Part shown: positions 9,480 through 22,150 of the stretch, one piece after another | Layout of the letters: every line of letters begins with the position of its first letter | How positions within the stretch are numbered: the stretch's first letter is position 1 | Assembly: GCA_023846275.1 (NCBI GenBank) | Contig: CM043874.1 | Coordinates: 31,593,630 to 31,657,629 of the forward strand | Direction: 5' to 3' | Origin: Vanilla planifolia | Taxonomy: Eukaryota; Streptophyta; Magnoliopsida; Asparagales; Orchidaceae | DNA length: 64,000 nt | The notes under the pieces: model-generated | What the model was told of the DNA's origin: nothing | The model's input: only the letters and a program-made list of their open reading frames with translations | The model's database searches: none | Position numbers and translations under genes: made by a program

Positions 9480-12400
9480 GGAAATTTGGTGGTGGTGTAG
9501 GCTAGCAGATAATGAAAGCTTGCATTATTCAAACAATAGAGAAGGCATTCGTCAAACCACTGAAAGATACAGTACAATCCTCATAAAATTTTTCAGTGAA
9601 AGGAAAGCATACTACTATCTTGTGAAGGAGCCATATGTTTTTGCATATTCTAGGACTGAATTAATTTTCTCCTCAAATAAAAACTTTTTTTCTCAATTTA
9701 AAAATTTTATATCATATAATTGTTGATTTCAAGTGAATTACTTCTCTGAAAAATTGTTGTTTATTTTGAAAAATCCATTATTGAAGTAGCATCCAAAGAA
9801 AAGATTGGCTTTTATATCTATAATTGTTATGATTTTTTAAAAGTATGCCAAACATGATGCACTCTATCATAGCAAACAAATCCATGATCCATCATTTTTT
9901 TACTAGACAATCTAAACACTTAAATGGAAGATAAAAATAAAACCTACACAATATTTCAAGGAACCCAAGAAGCCTTTGACTAAACTTCAAGAAAATATTG
10001 ATTTTTTGTATGTTGGTCGCTCACTGAAAATATTTCATGGGTCTAATATGATAACTCATTTTACCTAAATATATTATAGGCTAAAGAAGTCATGAATTCT
10101 CCATTATTTGTTAAAGAATATTATTGGTATTATTCTAAACTTGTAATTATTATGCATTGTTGCATGCTACATTAAACTTGTTGAATCTATTTCCAACTAG
10201 ATGATGCTCCACATTTTCTCTTTTCCTTAATTTAGGTTGCATTAGTTTTATCCATATGGACTTCCCATTATTGTGTTTCTAATAGAATTTGCAAATAATT
10301 GTAGTATATAAATTCTTAAAATTTTAATAATTAGACCATCAACTTTCAAAAGAAGTAAGATCTTACACGAGTTACTGTATTTCTATTTATATATAATATT
10401 TTGAGTTACCCCATAAAAGGCAAATAAAATTTTGTTTCCAATTTTGAGGTAAATTTTTTTAAAGATTCATCACCAATAGTGTGTGAAGCATCATCAAGGC
10501 AAGGACATGCTTTATAAGCATTAGTTTACCCAAAGTCGAAAGAAGGCATTGCATCCAACCAATAATTTTGCTAATTATCTTATTTGTTAGTGATTATAAT
10601 AGAAATAATTTATTTCAACCTTAAATAAGCTGCTACCTAAGTGAGATATAGAGGTCTAGCATTGTTGAAATGGAAGATTCTAGAGTGCCAAAGATAGTGG
10701 GTTACAAGCCATTAATTTGGACATTGAATTTGAATTTTTTACCATTAATCCATAGACCAAATTCCTCTTAAAAGTACTTTATAAAATTATTTATTTGTGT
10801 ATTAATTCTTTGCATATCCAGATAAAAAAATGCATACCATATTTTTTATAATTTCTTTCTTGGGAAGTAAGTAGACCAATGCCCCATTTAATGTATTTAG
10901 CTAGTGACCATTCACTCGTAATTAACTTTCAAACTAGAAGTCATGGTCCCAAAATCTAAGCGTCAAGCTAATGACACGGAACTAAAAATGAACCACATTC
11001 CCTCTCTAATTTGGAGCTTAGTTGAGCCAAGAATTGGTTCACAATAGGTTAGGTAAACTGCAAAGGACATTGTTGCGTATATTGTGCAAAAGATCTACAA
11101 CTACAAATAACCATATGCACAAATCTATAACTTGCATAAATAATCACAAGATCCAAATCATGTCTAAAATAGATAAATAAATAATAGAAAATGTATCCAA
11201 ATAAAATGTCCTATGCAATATAAAATCCTACAAAAAAATCTCATATATTGTAATATCATACATAAAACATCAATGTTAGGAATAAATTTTATGACCACTA
11301 TAAGATGAGTAAATGTGGTCAAACAAGTGATCCACTGCAGTACTAATTCTTAAGGCCTCATTATAAGGACATATTTGTCGCTAACTCCCTACTCTTATAG
11401 ATGATATAATTATGGGATAGTAAGTTGAATAAGAAATACTAATGTTCTAATAACAAAATATACATGCAATAATAAAATAACATTATATGATCATCAATAT
11501 TTTAGGTGTCAAATAATTGTGATAGTCTACCAGGCTAAGATAATGCATAGAACCATAATGATGTACCATATCATGAGTTCAATGGGCCTAGCAAGTTTAC
11601 AAAAATCATAATCAATCCCATAAGATGCATAGTTAACCACAAATATTCTTATAATTTCTCCAAGTCTTTGATATACTCACTTTCAATGTAGCATTCCCAT
11701 GTCATAACAAGATTTATTAGTCCACAATGTATCCCTTGCTGATCACATGGACCACTTGAATGGGTTATAGAAGTTCTTATCAACCACGTGTCACTATGAT
11801 AAGCAATCTAGCACATCAACAATCTCCTATCCTATTCCATAGTGGTAGAAAACCAACTAGGAATCCTTTGCACATGATCTGCCTATCTTAACATATGGTC
11901 TTTCAATCACATATACCACCAACATAGCATTAGGGATCATATCATACATGGTGTTCAACCACCATATGCTCTATCATAGCCATAGTCTAGTAATAAGGCA
12001 AGAAAAAACATACATGGTGGGAGTCCTACCATTTTGTGTATATCTGACCCACCTTGCAACTGCGAAGGAGACCTTCTATAGAGTGCACTATATCTTTTCC
12101 TAGGTTATGATAAATCGACTTGTTTAAGCAAAATTTTCATATTTTTACTTTTATCTATCTAAGGTTTCCTAAGTTTAATTTATCATTTAAGAATTTTTTA
12201 GAGCCCTAAACTATTAACCACTTATTCTTACAATGTCCTACAAAATTGTCTTTCTTAACCTAGGGTTTCTATGAAATCTTAATCTTCATATCTAGGGTGT
12301 CTTCCTCATTAACATTGTGTGTATCTATGTCTATTCCTTGCACATATATTATTCTAGAAGTTTTAATGTAATCCTTTGGTTGTTTGAGTATTTGTTCAAG

Positions 12401-13115
12401 TTATAAATCCATCTCTCAAGCACTTTTACTCATAATCTTTGACGTTAAATCTAGTTAACATGAATTCGATTCGTGACTACCCTTTTCCTCATAATGTAAT
12501 CTAAATTAATTCACCCTGCCAAAAGACCTTTATTGAACCATCCACACCACTCAGATGATCATTTTGGGTGTAAGTCTATGGCCAAGAGTTTAATTCAATT
12601 CTACTGATGATTTACCCATCAAACAAAACAATATCAGGGTTTAGTAGAAATCTAAGTGGTGATGGGTTCCTTGGTAGTGTATCACCATTTTTAAGTCCAA
12701 AACCAAGACCTCTATCTTAATAAAGCCTCATAAAAAATCAATCGAGGTCTACCATCAAATCATGGAGTCATTTTGAGTGTGCTCAAATTTTCATGAAGTA
12801 CATAATATTAAAAATTCATCCTCAATTCTTTTCATAGATTTTTGTTAATGTAAGATCTTAGTATTTAGTAATTCTATCCACCTAAGATGTTATCCAATGT
12901 TATTTCAAGTCATAAATTAACTTCAACATTTTCTACGATTCTTAACCATAACATATGTTCAAATTTCAATCCTAAGATATCTAAATTTTATATCTAAATT
13001 TTACTTCGTCACATGAACATTTTCATTAGTTTAGTCTAGCTAATAAGGGCTATTATCTAGATTTAGTTTTTCCTTAGTTTTCTACTCTTCATCAACTAGA
13101 CCAAAAGTTATTTGG
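9480..13115. other. AT-rich DNA, no gene recognised
   Basis: About 3.6 kb abutting the truncated BAHD fragment. A 68-codon frame at 9520-9726 (plus) resembles no family. The stretch 11,280-12,100 is less AT-rich and has an unstructured look typical of old LTR or UTR sequence, but I found no coding domain or paired terminus. Confidence 0.5.
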
Positions 13116-13119
13116 TGCA

Positions 13120-16100
13120 CTTAATGTATTGATTAAGGATGTTATGCTTTGTTTCTTTAGTATCTTGGAGTGCAACATTTCTATACATTTTATGCCATTC
13201 TCTTACATTTTTCTCATTCATTAAGTTATATTACTATGTAATTAAAAATCTTCTCTTATGTGACCTTTAAATCACTTTGAATTTTCCATAATACAATGCC
13301 TAAATTTATTTTATTTCAACTTTAACAAATATTTAACTAATATTTAAATAATAATTTATCATCATTTATTTTTTTCTTATTAATTTGTTAAAAATCAAAA
13401 TAACACCTATTCAAGGCAAAGTGAGAATATTTGATATTTTCAAATATTTTTATTTTTATTATTTTGGCATATTTTATGAGTCATCTCAATTTGTATCTAC
13501 TTTTTTTTATTGAGGATGTCACAGTTTGTATCTTTCATATCTTGGAATGAAACTTATGCAGATTGTCCTATTTGATTAAATGTTATTCTTGGATTTTGTT
13601 AGATTATTTTGAAACTCTATTTCTCTCTATGGGACCTTTATATTGCTTTGATTTAACAATAATGTTTTATCTCAATTTATCTTATTTCAATTTTAATAAT
13701 CACTTACATCATTTTAAGGTAATTTATTATTATTTATGCTTATTGACTTTGGAAATTAATGAAAACTCTACATAAGGTTCAATTGAGGAGAAAAAAATTT
13801 CATTGGACACATGTCGATGAGCTTTAATGGATTAAATGTTTGTTTTTTAATTTTTAAATATTTGAATCCCTAAGTTTAATGCATATTTTAAGAAGCATTT
13901 GTATTCATTCCTGGTTTGACAATTGGGGATTCAACACTTGATCTCCATAGTGTCTTGTAATAGAACTTTCCCAAAAAAATTATCTCATTTATTTAGATTT
14001 TTATTTTAAATTAGTTACGTGACATTGTTAATGAAACGCTCTGTTCATGTGACCTTTCATTAATTAGATTTAGTAACATTATATTATTTTAGTTTATATC
14101 ATTTCAAATTTATTAAATATTTACCTAACACTAAAATGATAATTTATATTATATTTACCTATTTAGTTTGCTAATTCACAAAAACTGTAATTGTGATCTC
14201 ATTGAAACAAAAAAAATGTTTTTGGACTCTCCTTAATAGGCCTATGTAATTAAATCTTTATTTCCAAATCAATAAATCAATTATTTTCAATTTTATTTTG
14301 TATGTTTTATAATATATTTTCATTTTTACCTTATTTGATTATCGAGGATCTTATGCTTGATCTCCTTTTTATCTTGGAAAGCACATTTCTCAAACAAATT
14401 ATGTCATTTCTTAAAATTTTTTATTTTAATTTGTTTATATTTCTATTTAACTCTAAATACCCTCTTATGTGATCTTTAGAATACTGTAATTTGTTTATAT
14501 TATATTACAATCGGTTTATCTCACTCTAGCTTTAATACACTTTTATTAAAAATTAAAATAACTTATAGTTTATATTTATTTACATACATGATTCATAGCA
14601 TACTAAATGAGATTTGACAAACATGAAACAAAACATTTTGGACACATTTTAACAAGTCCTATCTAATTAAATATTTAATTTTTTAATTTTTTAAATATTT
14701 TATCTTTTTAGGTTTTGGATGCTTTAGGAGATATTTTGATTCATACTTAATTTGATAATTAATGATGTTACCCACAATCGATTTTTTATCATAGAATGAA
14801 AGTTTTCCATGCAACTTATATCATTTCTTCACATTTTTTGCTTAATTTTGTCATATTATTAGGAAGCTTTAAAACTCCTCTTGTGTGACAATTTTATTTC
14901 TTTGATTGGTAATTTTAAATTACTATATTTATCTTATTTTAATTGAAAAATATATGTACTTTGTATAAAATAATAATTTTTTTACTAATTAGTTTTGAAA
15001 TTCATAGCAATTTCAAATGAGTTCTAATAAAGATGAAAAAAATGTTGATTGACTAACCTCAATGAGCTCTTTCCAATTAATTACTCATTTTTTAATTTTC
15101 TAAATATTTAATTTTTTACTCATTTAGCATACCTTATGAGACATTTTGACTTGTACTTAATATGATAATTGAAAATATTACACTTGATTTCTTCATATTT
15201 TATAATATAACTTTCTCATACCTTGAAATGCAACTTCCCCATATCTTAGAATGCAATCTACTTTTGAGTTATAGTTACATAGCTTTAATTTGATTATATT
15301 GCATGGCTTCAATTTATCTCATTTCAATTTATAATTACTTATCTTGGTGAATAGTAGTGATTTCAAGCAAGGTCTGATCGAGGTGAAACAAACTTAATTA
15401 GACTCGTTTCATCAAGCTCCAACTAATTAAATATACCTTTTTAATGTTTGGAATTTTTTTATTTTGTAAGATTTTTACAAGCTTTATGAGTCATTTTCAT
15501 TTTCACCTATTTTGATTATTGAGGATATATTGCTCGATCTCCTTAGTATCATAAAATGTAATATTCTTACACAATTTCTCATTTTTCTAAATATTTCATT
15601 TTAATTTCTTTGTAATAATATATTACTCTAAATCGGCTCCTTTGTTACCTTTAGATCACTTTAGTTTTGGTCCATTACATTTCTTCAATTTATCTCTTTT
15701 CAACGTTGATATATGTTTACTTAATACTAAATAATTATTTATCATTAGTTATGCTCATTTAGTTTTAGAATTTATCGCAATTCCAAATGAGGGTTGGAGA
15801 TGAAACTAGCATCGTTGGGCAACTCAAGAAGAGCTATATATCAATAAATATTTTTTTAAAATTATTAAACGTCTAAGTATCACAGAGAGTAACTTTCCAT
15901 ATTTATTTCATTTATTCAAGTTTCGCCCTTTCAATTTTGACATACTATTTTTTAACTCTGAATCTCTTCTAGTGTCACCATTACATCGCTTCAATTTGCT
16001 TATATTACATTGCTTTTTTTCATAATATTTCAAATTTAATATATATTTAGATAACATTAAAAAGTTAATTTCCTTCATAAATTTTATACTTACATTTAGC

Positions 16101-18935
16101 ATATTATTATGTAACTCAAAATGTACTCCCATGTAATTTTTACATTCCTTTAATTTTGATGTATTACATGGCTTCAATTTATCTCTTTTATCTTTAATAA
16201 ATATTTATTTAATGCAAAAAAAAATTATTTTTTTATTCTCATTTGCTTTTGTCATTTGTAGTAGTTGAAAAGAAGGTCTATTCAAGAAGGAAATAATTCT
16301 TTGACTCATCTTGACATGCCTTAAATAACAAAATTTTCTTTTTTTTATTTTCAAGTATTTCATTTTTCTATTTATGTATGCCTTAAGAAGAATACTAACT
16401 CACACCTAATTTGTACAATTTGAATATTGCACTTAATCTCCTCAATATGTTGGAATGCAATTTTTTTCATAAAATTTACCTCATTTTTTCTGTAGTTTCA
16501 CTTTAATTTGGTTATATTGCTATATAACCAAAATAATTTAAATTAGCTATATTACATTATTTTAATTTATCTCATTTTAAGTTTAATATATATTTACTTT
16601 ATATTAAAAATATAAATTTATTTTTTTTTAATTCATAGTAGCTCTAAATGAGGTCTGATAAAGAGGATGAAAGCTTTTTGGATTCTTCCCAAGAAGTTTT
16701 ATCCAATTACTTATTAATTTTTTATATTTTTAAATATTTAATATCCTAATTTTTTGGCATGTTTTAAGATATATTTTGTTTCAATTTTTATTTGAGGATC
16801 AAATATAATAATTTAATCTCCTTAGTATTTTTTGAATGTTACTTTCTTTGACAATTTATCTATTTTCATCAATTTTTTTAATTTATTTGCATTACAAAGC
16901 AACTCTAAATCTCTTCCCTTATAAAATCTAAATTGCATTACATTCACTATATCACATGATTTTAATTTATGTCATTTTAGCATTTTTATATGAATAAATA
17001 ATATAAAAAATATTTCTTAACTTTTTTGCTTTTTTTTCTCAATTCAAATAATGTAAAATGAGGTTCGATTAAAATGAAACAAAGTTCGTTGGCCTCGTCT
17101 CAATGACCTGAATCTAATTAAATATTTATTTTTGTATTTTTGTATTCAAGAGACATTTTGATTTCTACCTATTTTGATGACTAAGGATGTCATTCTTGAA
17201 TATCTTTGTATCTTGGAATATAATTTTCTTAACCAATTTATCTAATTTCTTTAATTGTCATTCCTTGATTTGCTGTTAATATTATGTAACAATAGGTCTT
17301 GTCTTTTGTGATTTTACATGACTTTGATTTGATTGTATTACATTATTTTCTTATATCTTATTTCAACTTTAATTTATATTTACTTAAAATTAAAAAATAG
17401 TTTTTGATCATTTATGCTTTTTCTATATTTAAGTTAAAAGTATTTCTTGTAGTTTTAAATAATTTATTTTATCAAGTTTTGGAATGTTTTAAGAGGCATT
17501 TTAATTCTTATGTTATTTAAGATTCATGGATGTTACACTCAATCTTCTTTGTATGTCGGAATGCAACTTTTTTACAAATTTATCTCGAATTCGTAGATGT
17601 TTGACATTTCTTTATTATCTTTTCATTAAATTATAATTTGCCTATTATGTGACCTATATATGTTATTGATTTGGATATATTAAATTACTTCAATTTACTC
17701 CCTTCCATTTTGTTATATATTTACTTAAAATTTAAAAATAATATTATATTATTTATCCTTAATTTTATAAATCAATGTAATTCTAAACAATGTGCAACAA
17801 AGTTGAAACAAGTGTCCCCTTATTTGTTCCCATGAGCTCTATCCAATTAATTAATCATTTTTATATTTTCAAATACTTACTTTTCTAGTATTTTGGCAAA
17901 CTTTATGAGACATTTTGACTTGTGCTTAGTTTGAGAAACAATTTGTTCATTTTTAGAATTCCAACAGGGTTTGTTCAACGCGAAAAAAATGTTATTGCAC
18001 TCAACACACGAGTTCTATCAAGTTCAATATTTATTTTTAAATTTTCAAGTATTTCAATTTAAAATAGTTTTATATGCATCATGAGACATTTTTTGTATTT
18101 TAATTAAAAATTAAGGATACTACAATCATTTCTTTAGTACCTTAGAATGAAACTTTCCTTTATAATTTATTTCATTTCTTCAAAAGTTTCTCTTTGATTT
18201 AGATATTTTACTCTATAAATCTCAAACTCCTCATATGTGAACTTTACATTCCTATGATTTGGTTCTATAGAAGTTCATTTAATTATTTTCATTTTAGTAT
18301 TAATATATATTTACTTAATATTAAAATAATTATTTGTAATTATTTATACATATTCATTTCGATAATTTCTCGACATTCCAAGTGAGGTTAGATTTAGACA
18401 AAATAATTGCCATTGAACTCATCTTGATGAGGTCTATAATTTTTTCTTCATTTCTATATTTTCAAAAAAATTATGATTTTCCCATTGTAAGTGATATATT
18501 TTGATCCATGCTTGGTATTATAATTGAGAAATTTTTATTAAATATCTCTAAAAACATGCAATGTTTCCTTCTTATAAAACTTTTGTCATTATTTTCAAAA
18601 TTCTCACTTTGATTTGGTTGTATTATTACGTAATTCTAAATTGCCACTCATGTGACCATTACTTTTCTTTGATTTGGTTTTATCATCTTGCATCAATTTG
18701 CCAAATTTCAGCTTTAATATATATTTACTTAATATTAATATAATTATTTCTTATTATTTAGGTCTGTTTACTTTTGTAATTCATAGCATTCTAAACGTGG
18801 CCTGATCGAAGTAAAAAACTCATTGTAGGGCTCATCTTGATAAGCTTTATCAAATTAAACATTTATTTTTATGTTTTCAAAAAGATTGTTTTCTAGAATG
18901 GTACCTCATCTAATTTGATATGCTTTGAGACTTAA
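13120..18935. repeat. Satellite array, ~410-bp monomer, about 14 diverged copies
   Basis: A recurring phrase marks each monomer: 'gaggatgttacactt'-like, then 'gatctccttagtatcttggaatgcaac', then 'atttatctcatttcttcac', then 'atgtgacctttacatcactttgatttgg', then 'catttagttttg' and 'atgaggtctgat'. Starts fall near 13131, 13510, 13922, 14341, 14756, 15166, 15519, 15870, 16425, 16790, 17180, 17521, 18109 and 18521. Spacing is mostly 340-420 bp, with two outsized gaps (about 555 and 588). Monomers are all in one orientation and strongly diverged. Short frames inside it (such as 13563-13775) are not conserved between monomers. The recurring phrase is described, not a computed consensus. Confidence 0.85.
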
Positions 18936-21365
18936 CCAAGTTAAAACTTATGAGGCTATAACACCTAGGATTAAATAGGATGGGGAGTGATCATTGAGTG
19001 ATGCTTTAAAAAGAAATCAGATAAGAAGTAGCTCTTGTTAAGCTTCTAGGTTGTTAGATATAAGGATGAATAAGTCTCATATTTATTATAAGAAGATAAT
19101 ATATTAAGCTTTATAAGTAAAGTCATAAGTAATAGACTAGAGAGATATTTTATAAGAAAAATATATGCTTGAGTCCCATAAGAAATCCATGGCTAAACAT
19201 GTTGGAGTTGAAGAAGTTTTGAGATGAATAATGAAGCAAAAATAGATCCCCAAGATAATGACAAATCTTTATTTGTTTGAGATATTATCTTATTAATCAA
19301 AGCAAGAATGTTAAAGGTCAACAACCTATCATCTAGCCCTATTATATAAATCATATAATATGATTAATCTAATCATACTATGTGATCATGATGATCAGAA
19401 AAAATTAGTTAAGGGAATTTTGACAAAAATCTAGCTATGTTCAAAATCCAATCCAACAGCACCACATACATTTCACACACATCCCAAATAAGGCAAACTC
19501 AATTAAAATTATACCTTAAATCATATTTTCACTTGAAGAAATGATTCAAGCTTTCTCAACACATTTCTCTTTTTCAAAGCAACTTTCTTATCACTAAACT
19601 GCATGAGAAAGCCTTGCCATTAGTTCTCCTTTTTTTGCTCTTAGGGTTGACACAAGTGATGTTATTTTCATGTGATGTGAACTATCCCTTTCATAATACA
19701 AAGGATTAAACAATTATTAGTCTTTTTCACATAAAATTTTTCATATGTTTTTCAAAAATTATAAACAACATATCTATGAATTTCTCAGATTAAGACCTTT
19801 ATGATGGTACACTCAAATACTAGATTTAAACACTCATCTTAGCATGCATTTTAAGGTGTCTAATAATATAAGTTTTCACAAGTTTTGGAATTGGAATACC
19901 TACATCCAATATGGAAACCCCCATTAAGAAAATAATAGATGATTGATTAAAACAAGTTGTTATAAGATTTCTATGAGTGGTACATCAATAATGATGAGAT
20001 TCATAGGAGTAACCTTAATTATGCTATTATGGAAAAACCCCAAAACAATGGTAGAATCCTTAGGGGAATGGATATTATATTTTAGAGGCAAGGTCTCTAT
20101 GAGCATCACATTAATATGAATGAGATCCATAAATATCCATCTGATTTTGAAAATAAATAGTGTTAAGCTTATGAACTAATGATGAGAGCACTGGATTGTA
20201 TGATAAAATGATATAAAATAAATTTTTTTTTGGTAAAAACTTATATTGCATTATTTCTTCAAAAAGAAACAAATGTTGGAATTTATAAAAAAATTAAATA
20301 GAACATGGGTTCTATAATTGGAAAAGGTTATGAAGCCAATAAAAAGAAAGTAAGAAAATAAATAAAAAGAAAAAATGTTGGCTTTGCTTTGGACATATAT
20401 ATTATGAATTGGTTTATTCTTAGCATGGTTTATCATTATATGTTTTATTTTATATTGATAATGTGGACCCAACGTGCTATATAACACAAATATGTGATGT
20501 TTTGCATTAAGAATGTAGCTTTGTCTACTGATTCTTTGATGATTGGTTTAACATAATTTTGTCTAAACAATTATAGATAATATGGATTCACTTCATAAGA
20601 CTCTAGGGCAGGAGTGTAGATGGAGATGAACCCTTAAGTTATTTTTTCTATTTAATATTACACTAAAAATTATTAGTAAGATTAAACACTTGATCTTTTA
20701 ACAATTGTTGTTACGACAACAAAATATTTGGCATTACTCTCATTATGATTTTTATTTACTTCAATTCCACTTCAAGAACTTATTAAATAGTTGGTTTGTT
20801 TATTTGATAACATAACATGTGGTTTTTGTCATATTGTACTTCCAAATTAGTTTACTAGTGTTTTTGGATTGTTTGAAATAAAAGTTAATATTTATTTTCT
20901 TAAAAGTTTTACTCAACTTATTATTTTAAAAAGAAACAAATTTTATGTCAAAGAAGATTTTCAAATAATTAATTTTTTTAGTGAATGAAAATATTTCAAA
21001 ATAAAAATAAGTAAATAAAATTAGATGGTGATACTCATGGCATCATAGATATGAAAAAGATTAGCAATAATGTGCGACATCCTAGACTTAGTGCATTAAG
21101 ATATTATTTCTATTGGTTTCACTTTCTTGACTTGAGTTTTACCTTCAAATAACTTCTCAACATCTTAAAACCAACAGATCTAGTATAAACACCATAATCG
21201 ATCCATCAATAGCCAATGTGAGACATTTCATCTTTATAACCTCTGCTTTGAAGCTTCACAAAAGCTACTCATTGTTTAATTATTCCTCCCTCAAGATATC
21301 ACTTGATATTTACTCTCTGTCTTCTTTGACCTTGGGTGTTATAGGCTCATTAACCTTTTCTTAAT
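18936..21365. other. AT-rich DNA, no gene recognised
   Basis: No domain found on either strand. The only internal structure I can support is a weak direct repeat at about 19905-20150. A frame at 20251-20487 (minus) is hydrophobic and low complexity. Confidence 0.5.
19905..20150. repeat. Two degenerate ~115-bp direct repeats
   Basis: Both halves carry 'atggaaa..cccc', followed by a 'ctatgag..cat' block and 'atgagat..cata'. The second copy starts near 20028. Similarity is modest and judged by eye. Confidence 0.4.
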
Positions 21366-21368
21366 TCA

Positions 21369-22150
21369 TGTCATACCCAAAATTTTTTGCCATATTATTA
21401 CAAAATATTTGATCAAGTTATATTTTATTTCATGGTTTAAATTTTGAAATTAGAATTTTGAATTATGAAATTTGAATAAAAACTATAATTGAATGGTAAG
21501 ATTTACATTGCATCATGTGAGCCTTGATTTGACTTAATGAGTAAAATAATAAACTTATGCTTTTATTTATGTTATAATTTTTATTTCTTATTCTCATTAT
21601 CATTAATTATTAATCAATAAAAAGATATGAAAAAATTTCTAAAAATTTTGAGTAATAGTTGAGGATAAAGAGATTAAAAAAATAATATATATATATATAT
21701 ATAATGTAATTATGAATATTTAAAGAATAAAAAACAAGAGAAAGAGGAACAATAAATAGATATGTTTATTACCTAAAAATTCTTTAATTTTTTAGTTTTA
21801 GGAATTAGATTTGGTTGATCATAAGGATATGATTTAAGTGAGGGTTGGTTTAAATACTTGAGCTATGATCAACTTAAACAAAAAATTGAAATACCTTAGG
21901 CTAAAACTTTGGTTTAACAAGGTGTGGCCATGGCTATATAAATCTTTATGATGTGCTTTTAAAAGTTTTAGAAAACCTAGCTAAAAAGAAACTTTTGGAG
22001 AGGCCAACCAAGAGCATGTCAAGGAGAAAAATCAAAGCAAACATTAAAGAAGAAGAGGGTGAAGAGCTCTAGCTTGAAGTCAAAGAAGGATCTAATTAAG
22101 AAGAACCAATCTACATAGTTTTTTAGGTAGTTCATACTTTATACCTAGCA
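21369..22150 (+). mobile_element. LTR-like segment with terminus-like start and TATA box
   Basis: Begins with 'tgtcatacccaaaattt', the kind of TG start seen in plant Ty3/gypsy LTRs. About 565 bp on is a TATA-like 'ctatataaat' (21934), followed by a purine-rich leader rich in GAAG and AAG (about 21990-22110). This layout resembles U3, TATA and R/U5. I found no matching 3' terminus, target duplication or PBS, so the right border is arbitrary. Confidence 0.35.

Noticed and set aside
13120..18935. Small genes within the satellite (such as 13563-13775, 15908-16177 and 18561-18743)
   Set aside because: The corresponding frames are not open in neighbouring monomers.
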